A stretch of 18,300 nucleotides of DNA from JBKPDV01 sp046728075 (GCA_046728075.1 JBKPDV010000245.1:1-18300); one strand, 5' to 3'; counted from the stretch's first letter, positions 7,754-17,686 are shown. Made by a program: numbers and translations. Notes: a model not told the origin generated them from the letters alone.

Positions 7754-9073
7754 TCAGCTTCCCGGAGCCTGGACCACGCCTTCGGCCACCACGACCTCCA
7801 CACGCCGGTTCTCCGCGCGACCGCTCGTGGTCTCATTCGACGAGACCGGAAACTGGGAGCCATAGCCCTCCGTCTGGATGCGTCCCCCGGCGATGCCTTG
7901 CTGCCGCAGGAATGCGGCGACGGACTCCGCCCGTTCTTTCGACAGCGGCACGTTGATCTCGTCCGTGCCGGTCGAGTCCGTATATCCCTCGACCCGAAGA
8001 TTCATGTCGGGAAAGACGGAGAGGACCCCCACCATCTTCGCGAGTCCGATTTGCGCGTTCGTCTTCAGAGTCGACTTGTTCGTGTCGAACAGGATGCCCG
8101 GCAAGCTCACGACGACACCCCGCGCGGTGGTTCGAGTGGTCGCGACCCCCTGGAGAGCTGCCGTGAGCCTCTGGGAAAGAGCATCTCGATCCTTCTGGAT
8201 TCGCTCGTTTTCCGCCGCCAGCCTGTCGTGCGGACGCCGCCTTCTGATTCAGGGCGTCTATCTCCGCCGCCCTTTTCGCCGCGGCCGCGGCCGCCTCTTC
8301 CTCCTGGACGGCCTTCATCCACGCCCGCCCGGCGGACGTCACCAGACTGACCGTCCGCCGGGAGTAGTCCGCAACGACCTTGTCGCTCCCGCCCGAGCCC
8401 AGCGAGTTGGTCGCCTGCGCGAGCGTCGTCCTGGCCTCCTGCATGGAGCGTGCGTCGTACTTGTCGAGCTCTCTCTCGACCCCCATCGCGTAGATCCGCT
8501 GCGCCTGGTAGAGCTCGAGAGGCACGCTCTGCGTGTAGCGCAGGGCTCCGACTGACTCCACGTCGTGAGCCCAGGCCGGACGCATGTTCGAGAACGAGAA
8601 CTTCGAGTTGCGCGCATACTTGGACTTCGCGGGCTCCGAGACGAACACGACCAGTTCCGAAGGGCGGGAGACTCCCGGGACCGGCTCCCCTGTGACGATC
8701 ATTCCGAACTCTTTCTGTGTCGTCTGGAATCGGTTTTTTCCGCTGTCGCGGCGGTCGAAGATCTCGCCGAGGCTCTCTGTCACGCCGTCTCGCGTGATGG
8801 CCCACAACACGTACGAGTTCACCTGACCGCCGAACAAAACCGCCGGCTGCAGGTTCTTGAAGGCAACTTCGACCGTGGCCTGATTCCCCTGGCCTCGACC
8901 TCCGCCTCGAGAGTCGCGCCAGCGGGAGCTCTGAAAGTTGCAGAAAACGAGACGTCGATCGATCGCTTCTCGGGGAATTGAATCGTGTTCAACGGGACTT
9001 CCAGGGCGAGCAAAGAGACCGGTAACAGTGAAAGCCCAAACAGGAATGGCAGCCGGAGTCCGCCTCTTCTCAA
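7754..9073 (-). CDS. OmpA-family outer-membrane/peptidoglycan-linked protein, frameshifted twice
   Basis: The gene reads as one protein only if two frameshifts are allowed. The N-terminal part (signal peptide RLPFLFGLSLLPVSLLA, then LNTIQFPEKRSIDVSFSATF) runs to EVEARG. The frame then changes at a G4 run (plus-strand C4 at 8886-8889) to NQATVEVAFKNLQPAVLFGG. It changes back near 8221 to LAAENERIQKDRDALSQRL and the OmpA domain (ILFDTNKSTLK, VEGYTDSTGTDEIN, GRAENRRVEVVV). The shifts cancel, so the total is still a multiple of three. The middle has an Ala/Glu-rich coiled coil. The TTG start at 9073 has GGAGG 6 nt upstream and gives a clean signal peptide; an in-frame GTG at 9175 with AGGAGG is an alternative. 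The OmpA domain probably binds peptidoglycan. Assembly errors or a real pseudogene cannot be told apart here. Confidence 0.82.
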
Positions 9074-9462
9074 ATCGATCCTCCGCAGGGCCGACGGCCC
9101 GCATCGGGGCCGCCCCAGAGAGAGCAGTGCCATCAGATGAAGATCGGACTCCGGCAACCGCAAAAACGACTTCACGTAGCCCTCCTCATGGCACGGAGTC
9201 AGACCAGGTCGAACGCCCCGTAAAGTCGTCTCGTCCTTTGGACCATCGCCGGTTGCCCCGATGGCCAATCGGCCCGGGCGCCGTCTGAGGACGAAGCGGT
9301 CGGCTTGCGGCCGGCGTTTTCGATCGCGTCCCGCAGCGTCCGAGCGTGAGCGCTTCGCCTCCAGGGCGATCCGCTGGTACGCTGGTGGCGGTGATCCTTC
9401 GAAAAGCGCAGCCTGAAACGGCAACTCCGCCGCGGTTCGAATTCCTTGCGAACGTGTCCACC

Positions 9463-10953
9463 ATGATTTTTCGCTTTCGCGCAACCAGCTTCGCGGCCGG
9501 CTGCCTCGTCTTGTTTGCGGGTTTGCTGACCGCGGCCGGACCCGAGACTGCGACGATCCTCTGGCGGGGCAACTCCACGCCGGTGTCGCTCGCCGGCACC
9601 CACGAGTTCAAGATTGCCGACGTGGCCAAGGCCCTGGGCTTCGAGGTCTCCACTGACGCTGTGACCGGCGTTCTCACCCTCACGGGTTTTGGTCATCAGG
9701 TCAACGTCGGGGCCGGGACGACGCAGGTGCCCGTCGACCAGAAGATCTTGCCCATTTCCAAGCCCGCGCGCGCGGTCGCGGGAGCGCTCTACGGTCCGAT
9801 CGATTTCTTCGAGAAGGTCCTCTTTCCCATCGTCGGAGCGACGGGGTCCTACGATTCCGCCAACCGGACCTGGACGCTCACGGAGGGGACGCCGTCACTC
9901 TCGCTCGAGGTGGCCGTGGTTCACGTCGACCCTTCGACCCAGATCGTGATCAAGCTCTCGACCGCGGCGCGCTTCGTCCCGACTCTGACCGACTCGGGCT
10001 TCCAGGTGCGCTTTCCGAATCAGAAGCTGCTCACCCCGTTTCCCCAGCGTCGCTATGACGATCCCTTTGTTTCCCTCGTGTCGTTCACGGGAGACGCGGC
10101 CACGATCGAGTTCAAGGAGAAAGGTCTGGCGGCCCGCGCCTATCCGCTGACCAATCCCGACCGCGTGGTGGTCGAGGTCGGCCGCGCGATCCCGGTGACT
10201 TCTCCCGAATTCCCCGCGCCGGCTGCGCCCGGGCCGGGCCTGACGATCGTCGTCGATCCGGGGCATGGGGGAACCGAGACCGGGGCGGTCGGGCCGGGGG
10301 GATTGCAGGAGAAGGACGTCACGCTTCAGATCGCCAGGCGCCTCGCCTCCGCCTTGCCGCGAGGTCTGTCCTGCCGGGTCGTCCTGACGCGCGATTCGGA
10401 CAGCGTGCTCTCGCTCGACGACCGGACCTCCGTCGCCAACCACGAGAAGGCGGACCTCTTCCTCTCCGTGCACGCCAATTCCTCGCGCATGGCGGGCGCG
10501 CATGGATCCGAGACCTATTACCTTTCGTTGGAAGCCTCCGACAAGCTCGCCTCCGAGATCGCGAATCAGGAGAATCAGCCGGGACCGGAGGGCGCGGCAG
10601 TCTCCTCGGGCCGCCGGGACCTCGATTTCATCCTTTGGGACATGGCCCAGAGCGCGCATCTGAAGGACTCGAGCGAGCTGGCCGAGGCGATCCAGGCGGA
10701 GTTGAATGCGCTTTCGGGAACGCAGAACCGCGGGATCAAGCAGGCGCCTTTCCGAGTGCTCGTGGGCGCGACGATGCCGGCCGTTCTCGTGGAGACCGCG
10801 TTCATCTCGAATCCCGAAGAGGAGAAGAAACTCGCTTCGGCGACTTTTCAGCAATCGGTCGCCGATGCGGTCGCCAAAGCCGTCTCGCACTTTTTCACGC
10901 ACCGGAAAGCGGCCACCTCCGCCGCCCTCCCCAAACCGTCTCCCGCTCCATGA
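9463..10953 (+). CDS. N-acetylmuramoyl-L-alanine amidase (AmiC-type, Amidase_3)
   Basis: The enzyme cleaves the amide bond between MurNAc and the stem peptide in the periplasm. ATG 9463 begins a signal peptide (MIFRFRATSFAAGCLVLFAGLLTAAG). An N-terminal region resembles the copper-amine-oxidase-N/AMIN type of cell-wall targeting domain (about residues 25-240). The zinc-dependent catalytic domain covers about 255-480: H268 in VDPGHGG, E283 in LQEKDV, H337 in LSVHANSS, and catalytic E444 in VLVETAFISNPEEE. An upstream in-frame GTG at 9346 would put 39 residues ahead of the signal peptide and is unlikely. The stop overlaps the next start (ATGA), so the GerMN gene is translationally coupled. The enzyme acts in cell separation or wall turnover. 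Confidence 0.93.
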   Translation: MIFRFRATSFAAGCLVLFAGLLTAAGPETATILWRGNSTPVSLAGTHEFKIADVAKALGFEVSTDAVTGVLTLTGFGHQVNVGAGTTQVPVDQKILPISKPARAVAGALYGPIDFFEKVLFPIVGATGSYDSANRTWTLTEGTPSLSLEVAVVHVDPSTQIVIKLSTAARFVPTLTDSGFQVRFPNQKLLTPFPQRRYDDPFVSLVSFTGDAATIEFKEKGLAARAYPLTNPDRVVVEVGRAIPVTSPEFPAPAAPGPGLTIVVDPGHGGTETGAVGPGGLQEKDVTLQIARRLASALPRGLSCRVVLTRDSDSVLSLDDRTSVANHEKADLFLSVHANSSRMAGAHGSETYYLSLEASDKLASEIANQENQPGPEGAAVSSGRRDLDFILWDMAQSAHLKDSSELAEAIQAELNALSGTQNRGIKQAPFRVLVGATMPAVLVETAFISNPEEEKKLASATFQQSVADAVAKAVSHFFTHRKAATSAALPKPSPAP

Positions 10954-11564
10954 CCCGGCGCGCGGCCGCCATTCTGCTCGGCGTGCTGGCCGTCGCGGTC
11001 GCAGCGCTGCTCTGGTTGAGCAGGCCGGACAGCTTCTCCGGCAGGCGGCGGTTCCGACTCTTCCTGCGAGTGACTCCTGTTACAGCCCCAGCCGTTTCCT
11101 CCGCCACGCCCAATCCCGGCATTCCCGCCCCCCCGGCGTCCCAGACCGTCCGCGTCACCCTCTTCTTCCCCGCGTCGGAGGACGGAAAGCTGCGCGCGGA
11201 GGAGCGGGATATCGCCAAGCCTTCGGGGGGCAACGCGTTCTTGAAATCGCTCTTTTCCGAGTTGAAACGCGGTCCGCAGCGAACAGGACTGACCGCCCCC
11301 CTTCCGGAGAAGATCCAGCTTCGCAATGCGTTCCTGCTCTCCAACGGGCTCGCGGTTCTCGACCTCGCCGTCGATTCCGGACTCTCCTTTGGGTCGGACG
11401 AGGAGCTGACGATCGTCGCGGCGTTGGTCGACACGACGCTGCAGAACGTTGCCGACACGAACCGCGTGCGTATCCTGGTCAACGGCGAACCGGCCGAGAC
11501 GCTGGGAGGGCATGTGGACTTGACGCGGCCGCTTCTCTATCTTCGCAACGAGGTGGCGCCATGA
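10950..11564 (+). CDS. GerMN domain protein, membrane-anchored
   Basis: The protein is 204 residues. The start ATG overlaps the amidase stop by 4 nt. One N-terminal helix (AAAILLGVLAVAVAALLWL) acts as a membrane anchor or uncleaved signal. A Pro-rich linker is followed by a GerMN (sporulation/germination-type) domain: VRVTLFFPASEDGKLRAEERDI, a helix FLKSLFSELKRGP, NAFLLSNGLAVLDLA, and SDEELTIVAALVDTTLQ to VRILVNGEPAETLGGHVDL. The family occurs in many non-sporulating bacteria, so spores are not implied. Its position between a cell-wall amidase and rph suggests a role at the envelope; the biochemical function is unknown. Confidence 0.88.
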   Translation: MTRRAAAILLGVLAVAVAALLWLSRPDSFSGRRRFRLFLRVTPVTAPAVSSATPNPGIPAPPASQTVRVTLFFPASEDGKLRAEERDIAKPSGGNAFLKSLFSELKRGPQRTGLTAPLPEKIQLRNAFLLSNGLAVLDLAVDSGLSFGSDEELTIVAALVDTTLQNVADTNRVRILVNGEPAETLGGHVDLTRPLLYLRNEVAP

Positions 11565-11570
11565 GAAGAC

Positions 11571-11598
11571 GGGGAGCGGGAAGCAGGAAGCGGGAAGC
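11571..11598 (+). repeat. Four tandem 7-bp units (consensus GGGAAGC)
   Basis: Units at 11571, 11578, 11585 and 11592 read GGGGAGC, GGGAAGC, AGGAAGC and GGGAAGC. They fill the gap between the GerMN stop and the rph ribosome site. Confidence 0.7.
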
Positions 11599-11613
11599 GG
11601 CGAAGGACTCGAG

Positions 11614-12381
11614 ATGAGCGCGCCGAGACTCGACGGGCGGGCGCCCGGACAGATGCGGGCGGTGACGATCGAGACGGGTGTGGCCCGGCATGCGGAGGGA
11701 TCGGCCCTCATCACCCTGGGCGACACGAAGGTCTTCTGCGCGGCCTCCGTCGAGGACCGGGTCCCCCAGTTTTTGAAGGGGACGGGAAGCGGTTGGATTA
11801 CCGCCGAGTACGGAATGCTTCCGCGGGCGACCCATGCCCGCTCGCCCCGCGAGGCGGCGGCCGGGCGGCAGGGAGGCCGCACGCTGGAGATCCAGAGACT
11901 CATCGGCCGATCCCTGCGCAGCGTGACGGAGCTGCGGGGAATCCCGGAGCGCACCATCACACTGGACTGCGATGTGCTCCAGGCCGACGGCGGCACGCGG
12001 TGCGCCGCGATCACCGGCGCCTGTGTCGCGCTCACGATCGCGCTCGCCAAGCTCATGCGGGAAGGGATCCTCAAACGCTGGCCGATGCGGGAGACCGTGG
12101 CCGCAGTCTCGGTGGGAATCTGCGCCGGTCAATCGGTTCTGGATCTTGCCTATGCGGAAGACTCGGAAGCGGACGTGGATTGCAACGTGGTCGGCACGGC
12201 ATCCGGAAACTTTGTCGAGATCCAGGGGACCGCCGAGCGGCGTCCCTTCACGCAGGAACAGCTGCTCGAGCTGCTGGCTCTGTCGCGGGAGGGCCTGGAT
12301 CAGCTGCGAACCGCCCAGGAACAGGTCCTCCTTCCGGCGCTCGAGGGCCTGCACCTGCCCGGCTTCGCCGGCCGCGACTGA
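11614..12381 (+). CDS. rph: Ribonuclease PH
   Basis: This phosphorolytic 3'-5' exoribonuclease trims tRNA 3' ends. It is 255 residues, slightly longer than the usual ~240. Family blocks are clear: VLQADGGTRCAAITGACVA, the N-terminal R-DGR-P--MR motif, GSGWITAEYGMLPRAT, GRQGGRTLEIQRLIGRSLR, and the acidic phosphate/metal site LDLAYAEDSEADVDCN with D177, D183 and D189. AAGGA at 11602-11606 precedes the ATG by 7 nt. It is probably in the same transcript as the amidase and GerMN genes. The frequent partner gene for the RdgB-type nucleotide pyrophosphatase is not found downstream. Confidence 0.96.
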   Translation: MSAPRLDGRAPGQMRAVTIETGVARHAEGSALITLGDTKVFCAASVEDRVPQFLKGTGSGWITAEYGMLPRATHARSPREAAAGRQGGRTLEIQRLIGRSLRSVTELRGIPERTITLDCDVLQADGGTRCAAITGACVALTIALAKLMREGILKRWPMRETVAAVSVGICAGQSVLDLAYAEDSEADVDCNVVGTASGNFVEIQGTAERRPFTQEQLLELLALSREGLDQLRTAQEQVLLPALEGLHLPGFAGRD

Positions 12382-12400
12382 TCCGAGCCGAACGCCGCGC

Positions 12401-12431
12401 TTGGCGGGAATGCTTCGCTCTTTGAGATAAT
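12401..12431 (+). promoter_or_regulatory. Candidate sigma70-type promoter of the ligase cluster
   Basis: TTGGCG (12401-12406) and GATAAT (12426-12431) lie 40 nt ahead of the first ligase start. GATAAT matches the -10 consensus at 5 of 6 bases; the 19-nt spacer is longer than ideal. Confidence 0.35.
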
Positions 12432-12471
12432 CCTCTTTCCGCAGCCTCACGGGCTCGTGGCAAAGGAGAGT

Positions 12472-13493
12472 ATGAAGAAGATCGGGGTCCTCTTTGGACA
12501 AGAGCGGAGTTTTCCGTTCGCGCTCATCGACCGCATCGACCGCGAGGGGGCGGGCAGGGTCCAGGCCTCCCCCGTTCAGGTCGGCGGGGTGAGCCTCGAG
12601 TCCTCTCGGAAATACGACCTCATCCTCGACCGCATCAGCCAGGACATTCCTTTCTACCGCGCGATCCTGAAGAAGTTCGCCGCGGACGGGACGATCGTCG
12701 TCAATAACCCCTTCTGGTGGTCGGCCGACGACAAGTTCTTCAACAATGTGCTCGCGCGCGCGATCGGCGTCGCCGTCCCCAGGACGGTCATTCTTCCGTC
12801 ACAGCAACACCCGCCGGATACGACATCCGAGTCGATGTCCAACCTGATCTTCCCGCTCAACTGGGACGAGATCTTTTCCCACATCGGCTTTCCCGCCTAT
12901 TTCAAGCCCTACTCGGGCGGCGGCTGGAAGAACGTCTTCCGCGTGTCCAATCCCGACGAGTTCTTCACCGCCTACAAGGAAACCGGCCAGCACGTGATGA
13001 CGCTTCAGGAGGAGATCGTCTTTTCCGAGTATTACCGCTGCTACGCGATCGGCCGCAAGCACGTTCGCCTCATGCGCTATGACCCCCGGCAGCCGCACGC
13101 GAACCGGTACGTGAAGGACGGACCTCCGGCCGATCCGGCCCTGGAGCAGCGGGTTCGCAACGACTGCCTGAAGCTGACCGAGGCGCTCGGGTACGACTTC
13201 GACACTCTGGAATTCGCCGTGCGCGACGGAATCCCGTACGCGATCGACTTCTTAAACCCCGCTCCCGACGCGGATCCCGCGTCGGTCGGCGAAGAGAATT
13301 TCCGGTGGGTCCTGGAACACGCCGCGAGCTGGCTGATCGAAAGGGTCGAACAGGAAGGGGAACCGGCCGCCCGCCCACGCTGGGAGGATTTTCTGCGCGG
13401 TCCGGAGTCCGCCGCCGCCCGACCCGCCGCGCGGCGCGCGCCTTCGCCCCCCCGCCGGACTTCCCGCCCCCCGGCAGCGCCCGCGAAATCCTG

Positions 13494-13494
<1 letters not shown>
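12472..13494 (+). CDS. RimK-like ATP-grasp ligase
   Basis: The predicted enzyme activates a carboxylate as an acyl-phosphate and joins it to an amine. The ATG at 12472 follows AAAGGAGAG; an in-frame GTG at 12457 is less likely. The N-terminal pre-ATP-grasp domain starts KKIGVLFGQERSFPFALIDRI. ATP-grasp features: K145 in FKPYSGGGWKN with the glycine loop 149-151, E180-E181 in LQEEIVFSEYYRCYAIG (adenine-binding linker and following strand), and the metal-binding strand with E247 (DTLEFAV), D259 and N262 (AIDFLNPAPDAD). The last ~45 residues are a Pro/Ala/Arg-rich tail outside the fold. The stop overlaps the next ATG (TGATG), giving translational coupling. The substrate is unknown; linkage to GCS2 and M29 genes suggests peptide-like chemistry. 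Confidence 0.87.
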
Positions 13495-14639
<1,145 letters not shown>

Positions 14640-14651
14640 CGAAAGGCAACA

Positions 14652-15674
14652 ATGGAAACGCAGACTCCCACTCGAGAGATCTCTGCCGAAGAGCTGGAAC
14701 CCGGCGCCCGCAACGCGATCCGAACCTGCCTCAAAGTCCGGCCGGAGGAGCACGTCACGATCCTGACTGACAGCGAGACCCGGCCGATCGCGGAAAGCCT
14801 GGCCGGTCAGGTGCGGTCCGTCGGAGCCTCGTTCGAGCTCCATGTCATGGAGGACTACGGAACGCGGCCCATGACGACTTTGCCCGAGCCGCTGCGGCAG
14901 GCCCTCGAGAGGGCGGAGGTCACGATCTATGCCGGGCAACCGAAGACGGGGGAGCTCGCTGCGCGCATCGCGATGACGGATATCGTCAACCGTCTCAAGA
15001 TCCGACACGCCCACATGGTTTCCATCTCTCCCCGCATCATGGTCGAGGGGATGCGGGCCGATTACGAAGAAGTGGACGCGATCTCCACTCGGGTGCGCGA
15101 CCGCGCCGCGAAAACGACACGAATCCGCGCGAAATCGCGGGGAGGCAGCGATCTCCAGGCGACGTTCGACCCAGCGATTCGATGGCTCAAAACCAGCGGC
15201 AAGATCACGCCGGAGAAATGGGCTAATCTCCCCGGCGGCGAAGTCCTGACCGCCCCGGCCCGCGTCGACGGGTTCTACGTGGTCGACGGCGTTCTGGGCG
15301 ATTACCTCTGCGCGCGCTTCGGGGATCTGGAAGAGTTCCCGCTGACGATCCGCATCGAAAACAGCCGCATCGCGGACGCCTCCTGTGATCGCAAAGACGT
15401 GCTCGCGGCCTTCCTCGCGTACACATCGACCGAGGAGAACTCCAACCGCGTCGGGGAGTTCGCCATCGGAACAAACGTCGCCGTCCGGTCGATCATCGGA
15501 AACATCCTGCAGGACGAGAAGATCCCGGGCCTCCACCTGGCCTTCGGCCATCCCTATTCCGAACACACCGGAGCCACCTGGTCCTGCCGGACTCATCTGG
15601 ACGTCGTCGGTCGCCACTTCGACATCTGGTTCGACGGGGATCAGGTCATGGCGGATGGGAAGTTTCTGATTTGA
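14652..15674 (+). CDS. M29-like metallo-aminopeptidase (aminopeptidase T/COG2309 type)
   Basis: The protein is 340 residues, shorter than the ~410 of AmpS/AmpT. GAAAGG precedes ATG 14652. The metal ligands of the M29 family appear conserved: E269 in VGEFAIGTN, E289 and H295 in DEKIPGLHLAFGHPY, H315 and D317 in THLDVVG, then FDGDQVMADGKFL at the C-terminus. The N-terminal half (LKVRPEEHVTILTD, ASFELHVMEDYG) fits the Rossmann-like first domain. No signal peptide, so cytoplasmic. In this setting it may trim or process the product of the neighbouring ligases, or free their substrates (inference). It lies 12 nt after the GCS2 gene and 1 nt before the next. Confidence 0.85.
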   Translation: METQTPTREISAEELEPGARNAIRTCLKVRPEEHVTILTDSETRPIAESLAGQVRSVGASFELHVMEDYGTRPMTTLPEPLRQALERAEVTIYAGQPKTGELAARIAMTDIVNRLKIRHAHMVSISPRIMVEGMRADYEEVDAISTRVRDRAAKTTRIRAKSRGGSDLQATFDPAIRWLKTSGKITPEKWANLPGGEVLTAPARVDGFYVVDGVLGDYLCARFGDLEEFPLTIRIENSRIADASCDRKDVLAAFLAYTSTEENSNRVGEFAIGTNVAVRSIIGNILQDEKIPGLHLAFGHPYSEHTGATWSCRTHLDVVGRHFDIWFDGDQVMADGKFLI

Positions 15675-15675
15675 C

Positions 15676-16869
15676 GTGATCCCCGAGCTGCGCCGGCGCT
15701 ACAACGCCGAATTCACCAACGAGAAGTACCAGAGGTACAAGCAGCGTCTCGAGGCGGAGGCCGGCTGCGAGATCCCCTTCCGGCTGGCGGAATCACCGGT
15801 CTTCCTTCCGCCCGCTCTGCGGAATCGGATGGTCGAGGCGGCCCTCGACATCTGGGCGCAGCTCTCGACTCCGGCTGAGCTCGAGCGATCGCTCCAGGCG
15901 GTTCCGGCGCGCTGGAACGTCGCGGGCAACGACGCGCACCCGCTTTTTGCCCAGGCGGACTTTGCCGTCGTGAACGGGGGGGAGGGAGCGTTGGAGCCTC
16001 GGTTGATCGAGCTCCAGGCCTTTCCATCGCTCTACGCCTTCCAGGCGTACCAGACCCGGGCCCTATCCGAGATCACGCCGGAGGGAGACCGGCTGGACTA
16101 CTTTCTCTCGGGCCTCGATTTCGAGAGCTACCGGCAAGTTGTCGGCGAAGCCATCCTCGCCGGTCTTCCGCCAGAGAACGTCGTGCTCCTGGACATCGAT
16201 CCGCCTCATCAGAAGACCGCGGTCGACTTCGCTTTCTCCGAGAAGCTCTGGGGCATTCGTGCCGTCTGTCCGACCAAGGTCGAGAAGAAGGGACGCGAGC
16301 TCTGGTACGACCGCGACGGGAAGAAGACACGCATCCTGCGCATCTACAACCGCGTGATCTTCGACGAGCTCGAGACGAAGAACCTCTCGCTCCCTTTCTC
16401 TTTCACCGAGCCGCTCGACGTGGCGTGGGCGGGCCATCCCAACTGGTACTTCCGATGGTCGAAGCACGCCCTGCCAGCGCTCCATCACCCGCTCGTTCCG
16501 GAGGCGCATTTCCTCTCGGATCTGGACTGCGCTCCGGAGGACCTTCAGAATTGGGTCCTGAAGCCTCTTTTTTCGTTTGCCGGCGCAGGCGTAAAGGTCG
16601 ACGTGACGCGGGAGGATCTCGCCGCGGTGCCGCCCGAGCATCGCCCTCACACGCTCCTGATGCGAAAGGTCGAGTATGCGCCGGCTATCGAGACGACCGA
16701 CGGACACTTCTCCAAGGCCGAGGTCCGGGTCATGTGCATCTGGAAAGACGGGCGTCCGCTGCCTGTCACGACGCTGGGTCGTCTCTCGCAGGGAAAGATG
16801 ATGGGGGTCGCTTTCAACAAAGACCGCACGTGGGTCGGCTCGACCGGCTTCCTGTGGCCGAAGGATTAG
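15676..16869 (+). CDS. Divergent ATP-grasp-like protein, possible second ligase
   Basis: The protein is 397 residues with a GTG start 1 nt after the M29 stop, so coupled to it. I do not recognise a named family. The C-terminal third looks ATP-grasp-like: K296 in WVLKPLFSFAGAGVKV (lysine before a small-residue loop), a segment LLMRKVEYAPAIET, and E349/R351 in KAEVRVMCIW, then GRLSQGKMMGVAFN. The pattern recalls glutathionylspermidine-synthase-like ATP-grasps. The N-terminal half has RRYNAEFTNEKYQRYKQRL, ADFAVVNGG and LIELQAFPSLYAFQAYQ. No membrane segment or signal. Given its neighbours, an amide- or ester-bond-forming role is plausible but unproven. A fold-level comparison is needed to confirm. 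Confidence 0.6.
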   Translation: MIPELRRRYNAEFTNEKYQRYKQRLEAEAGCEIPFRLAESPVFLPPALRNRMVEAALDIWAQLSTPAELERSLQAVPARWNVAGNDAHPLFAQADFAVVNGGEGALEPRLIELQAFPSLYAFQAYQTRALSEITPEGDRLDYFLSGLDFESYRQVVGEAILAGLPPENVVLLDIDPPHQKTAVDFAFSEKLWGIRAVCPTKVEKKGRELWYDRDGKKTRILRIYNRVIFDELETKNLSLPFSFTEPLDVAWAGHPNWYFRWSKHALPALHHPLVPEAHFLSDLDCAPEDLQNWVLKPLFSFAGAGVKVDVTREDLAAVPPEHRPHTLLMRKVEYAPAIETTDGHFSKAEVRVMCIWKDGRPLPVTTLGRLSQGKMMGVAFNKDRTWVGSTGFLWPKD

Positions 16870-16902
16870 CTGTCAGCTATCAGCTCACAGCTCTCAGCTG
16901 AG
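16868..16902 (+). repeat. Five tandem 7-bp units (AGCTNNC-like)
   Basis: Units at 16868, 16875, 16882, 16889 and 16896 all begin AGCT followed by GTC, ATC, CAC, CTC and GAG. The first overlaps the stop codon of the ATP-grasp-like gene. The last includes the perfect palindrome TCTCAGCTGAGA (16892-16903). Confidence 0.8.
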
Positions 16903-16919
16903 AAAAACCCAAGGGCTTC

Positions 16920-16933
16920 GTCTCACGTCTCAC
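16920..16933 (+). repeat. Two tandem copies of the heptamer GTCTCAC
   Basis: Exact copies at 16920-16926 and 16927-16933, between the two convergent genes and only 17 nt after the AGCT array. Confidence 0.6.
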
Positions 16934-16947
16934 GCGCGCGAAGCGCG

Positions 16948-17661
16948 TCACGGCAGATAGTGCCGGATCTGCTCTTTCCACCACGGCCAGTCGTGGCCGT
17001 AGGGGGCGGCCCAGATGTCTCCGCGGTGCGGGATTCCCTTGGCTTCGAGAATCCCGATCATCTGCCGTGAGCCCTCCAGGATGTTGTCGGTCTCTCCCGT
17101 CACGACACAGATGTCCATCTGCGATAGCTTCCAGACCCATTCCGCGCTCATGTTGGGAACGTAGGCCGTCGGGCAGTGGAAGTAACAGGTCTCGTCCCAG
17201 TAGCCGTTCAGGAACGAATGGATGTCGTACTTGCCGGAGAACCCGATGGCCTTGTCGCAAACGTCGGGATGCCGCAGGCCGAAGTTGACGGCGTGGTATG
17301 CCCCGAAGGAGGCCCCCAGGGTTCCGATCCTGGCCTGTGTTGACCCCTTGGCGCGCAGGAACGGGACGACTTCCGAGTAGACGTAGCGATCGTACTGGTC
17401 GTGCCGGCGGATCCGGTCGGCCGGAGGACGGTCCGTGGCGTAGAAGCTCTCGTCGTCGACCGAGTCGACACAGCAGACCTGAAGACGCCCCTGATCGATC
17501 CAATCGCCCACTGCCCCGATGAGGCCGAAGTCCTCGTTCTGGTAGAAGCGCCCCTTGGAGGTCGGAAACCAGATCATCGGGTGTCCCGCGTGCCCGAAAT
17601 AAAGAAGCTCCATCCGACGGCCCAGCGCAGGCGAGTCCCAGGCGAGGTATTCGCGATTCAT
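16948..17661 (-). CDS. Alpha/beta-hydrolase esterase (COG4947/esterase-D-like)
   Basis: The protein is 237 residues. AAAGGA lies 4 nt ahead of the ATG at 17661. The nucleophile elbow is GASFG with Ser118. The acid is probably D192 (VTGETDN) and the base H223 (PYGHDWPWW). The N-terminus REYLAWDSPALGRRMELLYFGHAGHPMIWFPTSKGRFYQ is typical of small esterases that act on acyl or carbamoyl-like substrates. No signal peptide, so probably cytoplasmic. It converges on the ligase genes with a 78-nt gap, so it is not in their transcript but may belong to the same pathway: esterases of this kind are found beside ATP-grasp and GCS2 amidoligases in other genomes (recollection, not checked). Its substrate is unknown. 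Confidence 0.85.
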   Translation of the reverse strand: MNREYLAWDSPALGRRMELLYFGHAGHPMIWFPTSKGRFYQNEDFGLIGAVGDWIDQGRLQVCCVDSVDDESFYATDRPPADRIRRHDQYDRYVYSEVVPFLRAKGSTQARIGTLGASFGAYHAVNFGLRHPDVCDKAIGFSGKYDIHSFLNGYWDETCYFHCPTAYVPNMSAEWVWKLSQMDICVVTGETDNILEGSRQMIGILEAKGIPHRGDIWAAPYGHDWPWWKEQIRHYLP

Positions 17662-17686
17662 CGTGTCCTTTCCCGATCAGGGCGCG

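Noticed and set aside
6181..7863. 560-codon open frame on the - strand
   Set aside because: It lies opposite the kinase catalytic domain and the receiver, both with complete motif sets; the translation shows no domain.
16901..16920. Possible intrinsic terminator of the esterase gene on the - strand
   Set aside because: The stem around CCCTTGGG before the T run relies on wobble pairs and a very tight loop, too weak to call.
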